Translations under genes and position numbers: made by a program
Assembly: GCF_900100485.1 (NCBI RefSeq)
Contig: NZ_FNDH01000027.1
Coordinates: 1-34,639, forward strand
Origin: Nitrosomonas sp. Nm132
Lineage (GTDB): Bacteria > Pseudomonadota > Gammaproteobacteria > Burkholderiales > Nitrosomonadaceae
Length of the DNA: 34,639 nucleotides
Direction: 5' to 3'
Part shown: positions 26,392-34,451 of the stretch, piece after piece
How positions within the stretch are numbered: position 1 is the stretch's first letter
Layout: the number at the start of each line of letters is the position of its first letter
Notes under the pieces: generated by a model
Told to the model about the DNA's origin: nothing
The model's database searches: none
What the model saw: only the letters and a program-made list of their open reading frames with translations

Positions 26392-26413
26392 AGGCTTAAA
26401 TCAAACAAATAAT

Positions 26414-27121
26414 TTACCCTCTAACTTCGCGTTCAATTTCATCAGCTGTGACATGGCGAACATCCTTGCCTTTAACCATATAAACTACATATTCAGACAT
26501 GTTTTTTGCGTGATCGCCAATACGCTCGATTGCTTTGGCCACAAAAAGAATTTCCAGTGAAGTGGAAATTTTACGGGGATCTTCCATCATGAACGTAATG
26601 AGCTGCCGAAGAATGGCGCGAAATTCTTCATCTACCAATTCGTCCTGGCGCACAATATGCGCAGCAGCATTCAAATCCAGACGAGCAAAAGCATCCAGTG
26701 CTTTATGCAACATATCCAGAGCAATTTTGGCAACATGCTTAACTTCTACAAAACGTGGTGCATGTAAGCGATCTGCTGCATAAATAAGTCTCGCCATGCG
26801 CGCAATTTTTTCAGCTTCATCACCGATTCGTTCTAAATCAGTAATTGTCTTGATAACGGTCATGATCATACGTAGATCACTGGCTGTGGGCTGTCTGCGC
26901 GCAATGATCTGATTGCAGATTTCATCGATTGAAACTTCCATGGCATTGACCCGATGATCATTGGCAATTACTTGCTCGATGATAGCTTCATTACCATCAG
27001 TTAAAGCCTCTATCGCATGTTCAATCTGCTCTTCAACAAATCCCCCCATTTGCAACACCCGGGTGCGTACTTCTTCAAGATCTGCATCAAATCTTTTCGA
27101 AATGTGCTCTTTATTAGCCAT
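26414..27121 (-). CDS. phoU: Phosphate transport system regulator PhoU
   Basis: The 235-residue protein is all helical and built as two repeated three-helix bundles. ISKRFDADLEEVRTRVLQMGGFVEEQI starts the first, and the conserved ERIGDEAEKIARMARL and ERIGDHAKNMSEYVVYMVKG segments are the metal-binding E-x-x-x-D patterns of each repeat. PhoU links the Pst transporter to the PhoR kinase and restrains phosphate uptake and polyphosphate accumulation. The ATG at 27121 follows AGGGAG. No pst genes lie upstream; instead it is paired with ppx, which fits a role in polyphosphate turnover. Confidence 0.95.
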   Translation of the reverse strand: MANKEHISKRFDADLEEVRTRVLQMGGFVEEQIEHAIEALTDGNEAIIEQVIANDHRVNAMEVSIDEICNQIIARRQPTASDLRMIMTVIKTITDLERIGDEAEKIARMARLIYAADRLHAPRFVEVKHVAKIALDMLHKALDAFARLDLNAAAHIVRQDELVDEEFRAILRQLITFMMEDPRKISTSLEILFVAKAIERIGDHAKNMSEYVVYMVKGKDVRHVTADEIEREVRG

Positions 27122-27198
27122 ATTCTCCCTTCTGATAAGTCAGATAAAACTGTTCTCTTTCTCTGTAGCCAATGACATTTTGATTACAAGTCAAAATA

Positions 27199-27858
27199 TC
27201 AAACAGTAATAACTTCAACACCTTCTTCTGTACCCAGTAGCAAGGTATCCGCGCCTTTTCTGGCAAACAATCCGTTAGTAACAACGCCCGTTATTTGGTT
27301 AAGCGTCGTTTCCAGTTCAACTGGATTCAGGATTTGCAGACCATGTATATCCAGAATGAGGTTGCCATTATCGGTAATAAATCCCTGGCGCAGTGCCGGA
27401 TGGCCGCCTAGCAAGGTAATTTCTCGTGCCACATAACTACGTGCCATCGGAATGACTTCCACTGGGAGCGGAAAGGCACCCAATATATTGACCAACTTAC
27501 TCTGATCAGCGATGCATATGAATTTTCTTGCCACTGCCGCAACAATCTTTTCACGGGTCAAGGCACCGCCGCCGCCTTTGATCATGTGCAAATGTTTGGT
27601 AATTTCATCTGCACCATCTACGTAGACGGGCAAATCTGTAACCGTGTTAAGATCCAATACGTCTATGCCATGTTTGCTTAAGCGTTGCGCCGTTGCTTCG
27701 GAGCTGGCAACCGCACCTTCAATTTTATGCTTGATTTTAGCGAGTTCGTCTATGAAATAGTTAGCGGTAGAACCGGTTCCTACGCCAATTACTGCCCCAA
27801 TCGGAATATGCTGAATGGCGGCTTGAGCAGCCGCACGTTTTTGTTCATCTTGTGTCAT
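27199..27858 (-). CDS. rpiA: Ribose-5-phosphate isomerase A
   Basis: RpiA interconverts ribose 5-phosphate and ribulose 5-phosphate in the non-oxidative pentose phosphate pathway. The 219 residues show [15 protein letters not shown] (phosphate binding, 25-39), YVDGADEI with Asp81 and Asp84, and [14 protein letters not shown] at 94-107 with the catalytic glutamate 103. The start at 27858 follows AGGAG. It is on the same strand as phoU, 77 bases upstream of it, and divergent from mutL with about 260 bases between them. It completes the route begun by the zwf and gnd products elsewhere in the window. Confidence 0.96.
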   Translation of the reverse strand: MTQDEQKRAAAQAAIQHIPIGAVIGVGTGSTANYFIDELAKIKHKIEGAVASSEATAQRLSKHGIDVLDLNTVTDLPVYVDGADEITKHLHMIKGGGGALTREKIVAAVARKFICIADQSKLVNILGAFPLPVEVIPMARSYVAREITLLGGHPALRQGFITDNGNLILDIHGLQILNPVELETTLNQITGVVTNGLFARKGADTLLLGTEEGVEVITV

Positions 27859-28119
27859 GGTACTCCTGTGTCGGTGTCAAATAATAATTAACCATCAGGA
27901 TAGTATTAACTGAATATTTAGACAATAACTATGTTGCATCCTATGTAATGCTTAACAGTTCTGGATATAAACTTCCGTTTCCTAATGAAAGTTTCCACTG
28001 TTTCCAGCCAAAAATTCCTTGCCTGCCCGGCTTCAGTAAAACTATGTATGTGACTTTCTATCAAGCGTATCATAACTTTAGGGCAAAATAATGCCCATGC
28101 ATACTCAATTTATTTTCAT

Positions 28120-29898
28120 ATGAATGCAATCAAGCTGCTTCCAGATGTGCTCATCAATCAAATCGCTGCAGGAGAAGTAATCGAGCGGCCCGCCTCAGTA
28201 CTGAAAGAAATCCTCGAAAACAGTATAGATGCTGGCACAACCGAGATCACAGTACACATTATGCAAGGTGGCCTTAGCCTGATCCGCGTAGCTGATAATG
28301 GAAAAGGAATTTCTGGAAGCGATCTGCCTCTCGCGTTAGCACGTCATGCAACGAGCAAAATCAGCACACAGGAAGATTTGCAAAAAATAGCCAGCTTGGG
28401 GTTCCGTGGCGAAGCACTCGCCAGTATCGGAGCGGTCTCCCGATTACTATTAGCGAGTTATCAGTCTGGCGATAAACATGCCTGGCATATTCAAGCAGAA
28501 GGAGGACAAGTTAGCCGACCTGAGCCAACGGCACGAGGTGCTGGCACCACTCTGGAAGTACGCGATCTTTTTTTTAATCTGCCGGCACGTCGTAAGTTTC
28601 TGAAAACCGAAGCCACTGAATTTGCACATTGCGAGGAAGTATTCCGACGTATCGCACTGTCCCATGCCGATATCGCATTTAGTCTGCAGCACAATGGCAA
28701 GGCACGGAGCCACTTATATGCGGCAGATGCCGCTCAACGTATTACTGCCGTACTGGGGGAAGAATTTGGCCAGACTGCCGTACCTGTTTCCGAGGAGGCA
28801 GCTGATATCAATTTGCAAGGCATGGTTGCACTCCCCACTTATTCGCGTTCAGCTCGTGACATGCAGTATTTTTTTGTCAATGGCCGCTACGTCAGGGACA
28901 AACTGATTTCTCACGCTTTGCGCGAAGCTTATCGTGATGTACTCCATCTGGATCGCCATCCCGCATTCGTGCTGTATCTTCAAATCAACCCTGAAAATGT
29001 TGATGTTAACGTTCATCCAGCCAAAGCAGAAGTACGTTTCCGTGATGCGCGTGCTGTGCATCAATTTGTTTTTCACAGTATCCACAAGGTATTAGCATCA
29101 CCCCAGCGTAAATCGGATACACAAATCCTCTCTCCTCTCGTTACCCAGGCAACCCAAAATTCTCAACATCCTCCGCTAGGCTATTCACGACAGGGAAATT
29201 TACCGATTAAGGCCATTGCGCAACCTCCTGCTTTTTATCAGACTTTATTCGGTGACAATTCGGATGTGCTGGATATGAATCCTGGCAATCCCCCCACTCA
29301 GTCCACGCAGCCGATTCCACCACTGGGTTTTGCATTGGGACAACTTCTCGGGATTTATATCCTGGCACAAAATGAGCAAGGTCTAATCATCGTCGATATG
29401 CACGCAGCCCATGAGCGCGTTGTTTATGAGAAACTCAAATCAGCGCTTGATCAGCATACCTTACCGATGCAACCGCTGCTGATGCCAGTGACCTTTCAGA
29501 CTGATCCGTTGGATGTAGCCACAGTCGAGGAAAATCATGCCGTTTTAAATGAGCTGGGTTTTGAAATAGCGGCACTTACTCCCACCTCCCTCGTTATACG
29601 AGCAGTCCCTATGATGTTAAAAGATGCTGATACAGTCAAACTGGCTCGCGATGTGTTAGCTGAAATTCGTGAATTTGGAGCCAGCCAGCTATTGACCAGT
29701 AGACGTAACGAGCTTCTAGCTACGATGGCTTGTCATGGCTCCGTCCGTGCCAATCGTCAATTAACGACTACGGAAATGAATGCATTGCTGCGCGAAATGG
29801 AAGCGACCGAGCGCTCCGATCAATGTAATCATGGCAGGCCAACCTGGTTCGGAATCAGCCTGGCCGAGCTTGACAAGATGTTCATGCGTGGAAATTAG
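28120..29898 (+). CDS. mutL: DNA mismatch repair protein MutL with endonuclease motif
   Basis: The 592-residue protein links MutS mismatch recognition to repair. The GHKL ATPase domain shows Glu30 and Asn34 in LKEILENSIDAG, DNGKGI, and GFRGEALASIGAVSRL. The transducer domain (FVNGRYVRDKLISHA, NVDVNVHPAKAEVRF) is followed by a proline-rich linker and the dimerisation domain. The latter contains DMHAAHERVVYE at 426-437, a form of the DQHA-x2-E-x4-E metal motif, so this MutL should nick DNA like the Neisseria protein, in a MutH-independent repair system. CHGSVRANRQL near the C-terminus and CNHGRPTW agree with an endonuclease-type MutL. No miaA or hfq follows; a long stem-loop does. Confidence 0.96.
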   Translation: MNAIKLLPDVLINQIAAGEVIERPASVLKEILENSIDAGTTEITVHIMQGGLSLIRVADNGKGISGSDLPLALARHATSKISTQEDLQKIASLGFRGEALASIGAVSRLLLASYQSGDKHAWHIQAEGGQVSRPEPTARGAGTTLEVRDLFFNLPARRKFLKTEATEFAHCEEVFRRIALSHADIAFSLQHNGKARSHLYAADAAQRITAVLGEEFGQTAVPVSEEAADINLQGMVALPTYSRSARDMQYFFVNGRYVRDKLISHALREAYRDVLHLDRHPAFVLYLQINPENVDVNVHPAKAEVRFRDARAVHQFVFHSIHKVLASPQRKSDTQILSPLVTQATQNSQHPPLGYSRQGNLPIKAIAQPPAFYQTLFGDNSDVLDMNPGNPPTQSTQPIPPLGFALGQLLGIYILAQNEQGLIIVDMHAAHERVVYEKLKSALDQHTLPMQPLLMPVTFQTDPLDVATVEENHAVLNELGFEIAALTPTSLVIRAVPMMLKDADTVKLARDVLAEIREFGASQLLTSRRNELLATMACHGSVRANRQLTTTEMNALLREMEATERSDQCNHGRPTWFGISLAELDKMFMRGN

Positions 29899-29924
29899 CA
29901 TCAGCAGGCAAGAAAGGCAAACTA

Positions 29925-29976
29925 CAGCGTTCTATAGCTTAGAGCTCGCATGGCGCCCGTCAGCTATAGAACGCTG
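29925..29976. terminator. Long stem-loop between mutL and the convergent lipoprotein gene
   Basis: CAGCGTTCTATAGCT (29925-29939) and AGCTATAGAACGCTG (29962-29976) form a perfect 15-bp stem around a 22-base loop. It sits 26 bases after mutL and 8 bases after the end of the convergent lipoprotein gene, so it can end both transcripts. Neither side has a long T run. The perfect arms also fit a dispersed inverted-repeat element. Confidence 0.6.
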
Positions 29977-29984
29977 ACGAATCT

Positions 29985-30170
29985 TTAGTACTGCGATTTT
30001 TCTTCTGTTGATCTGGCCTTACCCTGACCTTCCTGAGCTTCCGCAGGTATCTGATGGAAGGGCTGAATAGTTTGTCCATATTTTGAAGGATCAGGAGTTT
30101 CTGGCGCCGATGGTTTACAACCGACCAAAACCAATACGCTTACCATCGCAGCCAAGTGCATAATCTTCAT
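29985..30170 (-). CDS. Small predicted lipoprotein
   Basis: The ATG at 30170 follows AAAGGA and begins a 61-residue protein; a longer frame to 30326 has no support. It has a lipoprotein signal, MKIMHLAAMVSVLVLVGC, with lipobox LVGC and the modified cysteine at position 18. The rest is short, polar and rich in Pro, Glu and Gln (KPSAPETPDPSKYG and so on), with no domain I recognise. It is probably anchored in the cytoplasmic or outer membrane, facing the periplasm. It stands alone, convergent with mutL; function unknown. Confidence 0.75.
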   Translation of the reverse strand: MKIMHLAAMVSVLVLVGCKPSAPETPDPSKYGQTIQPFHQIPAEAQEGQGKARSTEEKSQY

Positions 30171-30498
30171 ATGAAATTCCTTTAGCATAAGCAGATAATT
30201 AAAATTGTTTTTTAAACTACGATTGGGATAGTACCCGTTATAAATATGGGGAATATTGATCTTGATCAAACTTTCAAAGCGACATTGAGTGCTCTTGGCG
30301 CAGTGGATTAGATTAGCAGCAGACATGTCGGAAGGTATCTATGCTGTTTTTTAGCGTAGTAAAAGCGAGTTTTGCAGGTTCTTGGCGAAACTTCCTATCG
30401 GCAAAACTACTGATCGAATAGATAGACAAGTTTTTGAGCACCGCCTAATGCCGCAATCCGTTTCACCCCGCACTTGTTCAGACTCCCCTAGAAGCCAT
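30171..30498. other. Non-coding interval before the TTAA-flanked element
   Basis: About 330 bases hold the leader of the small lipoprotein and no supported gene. Two weak inverted repeats are visible: CTATGCT with AGCGTAG near 30340-30360, and AGTTTTGC with GCAAAACT between about 30368 and 30407. In the reconstructed empty site, the triheme cytochrome gene originally ended at a TAG at 30489-30491 within this interval. Confidence 0.5.
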
Positions 30499-30668
30499 TT
30501 AACCCGAATATTTCATAAATTCGCGTGATGATCACGCAGGATTTTGATTAATAGGGAAGTTTTGAGAAAGAGGGGTGTAGTGACTCATACACCCGACTGA
30601 GCAAAATCTTTCTTATTAATCAAAAGGCAAGTGAGGGCACGTGCCAATTTATGAAATATTCGGGTTAA
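30499..30668. mobile_element. MITE-like element, 162 bp, with TTAA target duplication
   Basis: The element occupies 30503-30664. Its ends are perfect 19-bp inverted repeats, CCCGAATATTTCATAAATT at 30503-30521 and its complement at 30646-30664, and TTAA flanks it on both sides (30499-30502, 30665-30668) as a 4-bp target duplication. Inside are two further hairpins, 30523-30537 (6-bp stem) and 30573-30594 (7-bp stem), and long imperfect inner arms around ATTAATCAAAA. It has no transposase gene, so it must be moved in trans. TTAA duplication and CC-starting ends recall the IS1380 family, which is an inference. Partial copies lie at 2651, 9841 and 15789. Confidence 0.8.
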
Positions 30669-31013
30669 AGTAGTGATAGTAATTTGGGCTAACAAGCCAT
30701 TGTGTTCAGTATGACATCCGCTACAGCTTCTTCCCTGGGTAACGTAGTTCCTATGAAATTCGGCCACTGTTGTGGTACCGTCAGAAAATTGCTCAGCATC
30801 ATGACAGTTGATACAGTTCGCTGCCAGTACGCCGCGAAACGATGTATGGCAAGCAGTGCAGTACTCAATATGATCATGGTAGCGACTGAGATGACCTGGT
30901 GCCCAAAATGCTTCCGGGTAATGAAAGGATCCCCAGGCAATCCAACTACACAGACACACAATGATCAAAACCGTTATTCGATAGATGTGACGGGGCAGTG
31001 GATGGAAAGCCAT
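30585..31013 (-). CDS. Membrane-anchored triheme cytochrome c with an element-derived tail
   Basis: From the ATG at 31013 the protein has 142 residues. A single hydrophobic segment (about 11-29) anchors it, and the periplasmic part holds three haem c motifs: C52-TAC-H56, C67-INC-H71 and C97-SGC-H101. The last is followed by TEHNG, as in small multihaem cytochromes of the c3/c7 type. It probably passes electrons from the membrane protein encoded five bases upstream. Residues 117-142 and the stop codon come from the repeat element at 30503-30664. Without it the frame would end after Leu116-Asn-Gly-Phe. A longer frame upstream to 31109 overlaps the cytochrome-b-like gene and is not used. Electron partner and pathway are unknown. 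Confidence 0.82.
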   Translation of the reverse strand: MAFHPLPRHIYRITVLIIVCLCSWIAWGSFHYPEAFWAPGHLSRYHDHIEYCTACHTSFRGVLAANCINCHDAEQFSDGTTTVAEFHRNYVTQGRSCSGCHTEHNGLLAQITITTLTRIFHKLARALTCLLINKKDFAQSGV

Positions 31014-31018
31014 ATGAC

Positions 31019-31603
31019 CTAGAACCCAGTGAAGAAAATAGCACCCATAATGTGCAAAATGGTTAGCACTGTAAAGATGGCTGCCAGCGGTGCATGAATA
31101 ATCTGCCACATACGAAACATGCTTTCTTGCGATGCGGCATCGTCAAGGACTTGCCCAATCTGCTCCTGAGATAACCCTTGCTCTGTCAGTGTGCGTTGTT
31201 GACTGGACAGCGTTCGTAATGCAACGCTATGAATGGTTTTACCGATAATGCCACTGATTGCTGCGCCGCCCATCGCTAGTAAAGCCAGGACAGCGACTCC
31301 TGCATGTAGATGCCAGCCAGAGTGAATCAAAATTAACATTGGCCCCAGGCTACCGCACAGCATGTGAGCCATGAACCACTTTTTAGGCCAGGTTCCTGAA
31401 GGAGCATGCCGTTTTTTCCAGGGGTAAACATAAGTAAGTAAAATCACTGCCAACCCTAGCCAGCCCAGTACATGGCCTGGCTGGCTATGTGCAAATGACC
31501 AGTGAGCCGGGAGACTCAATAGTAACTCCACACCCCATGCAGCAATAATCGTAGCGAAAATAGCTATCGTAATGAGAAGGGAACGGCGGTTCAGCGGAGA
31601 CAT
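31019..31603 (-). CDS. Cytochrome-b-like integral membrane protein
   Basis: The 194-residue protein has about five membrane helices (roughly 9-29, 43-61, 78-96, 100-120 and 168-190). Histidines lie in or at the edges of helices at 80, 94, 98, 100, 170 and 184, as in HMLCGSLGPMLILIHSGWHLH and IIHAPLAAIFTVLTILHIMG. Such paired histidines in successive helices usually bind b-type haems. A cytoplasmic or periplasmic loop of about 45 polar residues separates helices 4 and 5. With the triheme cytochrome c encoded five bases downstream, it would make a two-subunit membrane module between the quinone pool and periplasmic carriers. The family name is not certain and no catalytic subunit is adjacent. 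The ribosome site is weak. Confidence 0.75.
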   Translation of the reverse strand: MSPLNRRSLLITIAIFATIIAAWGVELLLSLPAHWSFAHSQPGHVLGWLGLAVILLTYVYPWKKRHAPSGTWPKKWFMAHMLCGSLGPMLILIHSGWHLHAGVAVLALLAMGGAAISGIIGKTIHSVALRTLSSQQRTLTEQGLSQEQIGQVLDDAASQESMFRMWQIIHAPLAAIFTVLTILHIMGAIFFTGF

Positions 31604-31660
31604 GATGGGCTTACCAACAAGAGATCGCCATTCTTATTTGTGTATTTGTATTCAACCGAA

Positions 31661-31834
31661 TCAACTGGAGCCGCGGCAGGCCCATTGCTTTGCCTTGGCA
31701 ATAGCAATGCGGATCGCACGCCCTTCTTCCATTCCTTCAGCCAGTAAAGCGTTAGCAATCGCAATGGCTTTTAGCCGAACTAACCGCGGCAAATTTTGCA
31801 TAGCCGATGGATAATGCTCAGTAGTCCAAGGCAT
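31661..31834 (-). CDS. Small YdaT-like conserved protein
   Basis: A frame from the ATG at 31834 to the TGA at 31661 encodes 57 residues. The pattern MPWTTEHYPSAMQNLP, then VRLKAIAIANALLAEG, then GRAIRIAIAKAKQWA matches a family of very small conserved proteins including B. subtilis YdaT (uncharacterised; recognised from memory). It should fold as two short helices and is likely cytoplasmic. It starts 15 bases after the lon stop and ends 57 bases before the cytochrome-b-like gene, on the same strand, so it is probably expressed with lon. The role is unknown; family members are often linked to stress responses. Confidence 0.75.
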   Translation of the reverse strand: MPWTTEHYPSAMQNLPRLVRLKAIAIANALLAEGMEEGRAIRIAIAKAKQWACRGSS

Positions 31835-31849
31835 GAAGCGCTCTCGGAC

Positions 31850-34222
31850 TCAAACAAGCTTGAATTCTGATGCTGTGTGCTGGCCAGTTTGACCCAGTGC
31901 CGCCTGAATTGCATCCTCGGCCGTTTCCAAATAAATAAACTGCATGGCAGATTTTGCTGTCTCTGGCACATCGCGCAAATCCTTCTGGTTGCGTACGGGC
32001 AGAAGCACTGTTCGTAAGCCCGCTCGTTGCGCGGCCAGCACCTTTTCCTTGATGCCTCCGACTGGCAGGACCAGTCCGCGCAAACTGATTTCACCCGTCA
32101 TTGCCACTTCATGGTGCACCGGTCGGTCGGTAAACAATGAGGCAAGCGCAACAAACATCGCTACGCCCGCACTGGGCCCATCTTTCGGAATAGCCCCCGC
32201 CGGGACATGCAAGTGCACATCAATCCCTTCGAACATTGATGCCGGAATATTCAGCTCATGAGCACGCGCTTTGACCAGGGTCAGTGCGGCTTGAGCACTT
32301 TCCTTCATAACATCGCCCAGCTGCCCCGTCAGAATCAGTCGTCCGCTACCACTCACCCGCGTCGCTTCAATAAACAGGATATCGCCTCCCACAGGTGTCC
32401 ATGCCAGCCCGGTAGCCACTCCAGGCAGACTGGTGCGCGAGGCAGTTTCATACTCATATTTGGCTGGTCCCAGGATAGGATCCAGATCAGCTGCATCGAC
32501 ACGCACCTGAAGTTGCGCTTCCTCTGCCACGCGTAAAGCGGTATGACGCATGACCCGACCAAGCTCACGTTCGAGCTGGCGTACGCCTGCTTCACGGGTA
32601 TAGTTGGCAATAAGGCTATCCAGCGCTTCGACTGTCAGTGCACATTGATCTTCGCGCAAACCATTAGCTTCACGCTGGCGCTGCACCAGATAGCGCAACG
32701 CAATTTGAAGTTTTTCCTCACGGGTATAACCCGGTAGATCAATGATCTCCATACGGTCACGCACCGGAGGAGAGACTTGATCGATAACATTGGCGGTAGC
32801 AATAAAAATCACCCGACTCAAATCAAATGGGACACCAAGATAATTATCACGAAAAGTCGAGTTTTGCTCGGGATCCAAAATCTCAAGCAGTGCTGCTGCT
32901 GGATCACCATGCGCGCTGACCGTCATCTTATCGATTTCATCGAGCATCATCACACAGTTACGTGCATTTGCCTTGCGCAAGCCTTGCACGATATTGCCCG
33001 GCATCGCACCCACATAAGTACGACGGTGACCACGCATTTCCGCTTCATCGTGTATCCCCCCCAGCGATACTCGTACGAATGTTCGTTGCAGGGCACGGGC
33101 GATACTCTGACCAAGCGAGGTTTTTCCAACCCCGGGTGGACCGACAAAACAGAGGATGGGTGCTCGGCCTTGGGGCTTCAATTTCTGAACTGCCAGGAAT
33201 TCGATGATACGTTGTTTGACACGTTCCAACCCGAAGTGATCAGCCGCTAGAACTTCACGTGCGGCATTGAGATCGATCGGCGTATCTTCCGGCAATCGCC
33301 AAGGTAACTCAGTCATCCATTCCAGATAAGTATGCAGCATCGAGTATTCACTTGAGGCACTTGGCATGCGTTGCAATCGCTGAAGCTCTTTACGGACCTG
33401 GGTTTCGATCTCCTCTGGCATACCCGCTTTTGAGATCGCCTCATTCAGCTGGGCAATCTCCTGGTCATGGTCGCCATCCTCACCCAATTCTTTCTGGATC
33501 GCTTTCAATTGCTCACGCAATAAAAACTTGCGTTCGCGATCTTCCATCTGCTCCTTGGTCCGCTCACTGATTTCCTTCGATAGTCTTAATACCTCAATCC
33601 GGTGCGACAAAATTCTCAGGACTTTTTGTAGCCGCTCTTCGATGTCGATGGTTTCGAGCAGCACCTGTTTTTCATTGACTTCAGTATCAAGCAGACTGGC
33701 TGTAATGTCGGCAAGCTGTGCAGGCGCCCGTGTCGTTTGCAATGCATGCCCGAGTTCCGCAGGGATGCCGGGTAATAACGACAGAATCTCGGTTGCACGT
33801 TCACGTAGCTGTATAGCGAGCGCTTCAACCTGGGTAGAGGGCTGAGGAATCTCTTCAATACGGTTTATCCGCGCAGCCAGGAAGGGATAACCCTCGACCA
33901 ACTCCTTGATCTGGAAGCGTTCTATCCCCTGACAGACGACGTGTTGCGTGCCATCAGCCGAGGTAATGTGGCGCACAATTCTCGCAATGGTGCCAAGCAG
34001 ACATAACTCATTCAGCCCAGGATCATCAGCTGAGGCATCTCGTTGTAATACGATACCGATGGGAGAATCCGATCGCAGTGCGTGCTCGATTGTGGCGATT
34101 GATTTCACACGCCCGACAGTAATCGGCATAAGGACATGTGGAAATAACACAACGTTGCGCATGGGGATCAGCGCGATGACGTCATCGGGTAATTCGAACT
34201 GGGTTGCGAGTGACTGTTCCAT
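31850..34222 (-). CDS. lon: ATP-dependent protease Lon
   Basis: Lon degrades misfolded and specific regulatory proteins in the cytoplasm. With the ATG at 34222, preceded by GGAG, the protein has 790 residues; an ATG at 34237 would add five residues but has no ribosome site. The N-terminal substrate domain starts LPDDVIALIPMRNVVLFPHVLMPITVGR. A coiled-coil segment (SERTKEQMEDRERKFLLREQ) leads to the AAA+ module with Walker A GPPGVGKTS at 361-369 and MLDEIDK as Walker B. The protease domain has Ser684 in KDGPSAGVAM and Lys727 in GGIKEKVLAA. All key residues are present. The usual clpX neighbour is absent. A strong promoter-like sequence lies upstream. Confidence 0.97.
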   Translation of the reverse strand: MEQSLATQFELPDDVIALIPMRNVVLFPHVLMPITVGRVKSIATIEHALRSDSPIGIVLQRDASADDPGLNELCLLGTIARIVRHITSADGTQHVVCQGIERFQIKELVEGYPFLAARINRIEEIPQPSTQVEALAIQLRERATEILSLLPGIPAELGHALQTTRAPAQLADITASLLDTEVNEKQVLLETIDIEERLQKVLRILSHRIEVLRLSKEISERTKEQMEDRERKFLLREQLKAIQKELGEDGDHDQEIAQLNEAISKAGMPEEIETQVRKELQRLQRMPSASSEYSMLHTYLEWMTELPWRLPEDTPIDLNAAREVLAADHFGLERVKQRIIEFLAVQKLKPQGRAPILCFVGPPGVGKTSLGQSIARALQRTFVRVSLGGIHDEAEMRGHRRTYVGAMPGNIVQGLRKANARNCVMMLDEIDKMTVSAHGDPAAALLEILDPEQNSTFRDNYLGVPFDLSRVIFIATANVIDQVSPPVRDRMEIIDLPGYTREEKLQIALRYLVQRQREANGLREDQCALTVEALDSLIANYTREAGVRQLERELGRVMRHTALRVAEEAQLQVRVDAADLDPILGPAKYEYETASRTSLPGVATGLAWTPVGGDILFIEATRVSGSGRLILTGQLGDVMKESAQAALTLVKARAHELNIPASMFEGIDVHLHVPAGAIPKDGPSAGVAMFVALASLFTDRPVHHEVAMTGEISLRGLVLPVGGIKEKVLAAQRAGLRTVLLPVRNQKDLRDVPETAKSAMQFIYLETAEDAIQAALGQTGQHTASEFKLV

Positions 34223-34310
34223 GATCGGTTTCTCCATGAATGGGATGAAAGACTGATTCAATTCCGAATTAAAGAATCTCCATCTGCACCATTTTTCTGC
34301 GTCCAGACAA

Positions 34311-34339
34311 AATGTACTGAACACCCTACATGTTGTCAA
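34311..34339 (-). promoter_or_regulatory. Probable sigma70-type promoter of lon
   Basis: Read on the minus strand, a perfect -35 box TTGACA (34339-34334) is followed after 17 bases by TACATT (34316-34311), a 4-of-6 match to the -10 consensus. This would give a leader of about 80 bases before the lon start at 34222. I found no convincing heat-shock sigma32 promoter, which often controls lon. Confidence 0.55.
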
Positions 34340-34451
34340 TTACACAGAAAACAAGTTGAGCGTCATTGAGTCAGTCCAATTCACGTAATGGGCAAGAAAT
34401 TACCACTTACACATCATGGAGGCTATGGCCTGGTCTTTCTCCATTACCTTC

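Noticed and set aside
34223..34451. Heat-shock (sigma32) promoter for lon
   Set aside because: No pair of boxes close to the sigma32 consensus with suitable spacing was found; a sigma70-like promoter fits better.
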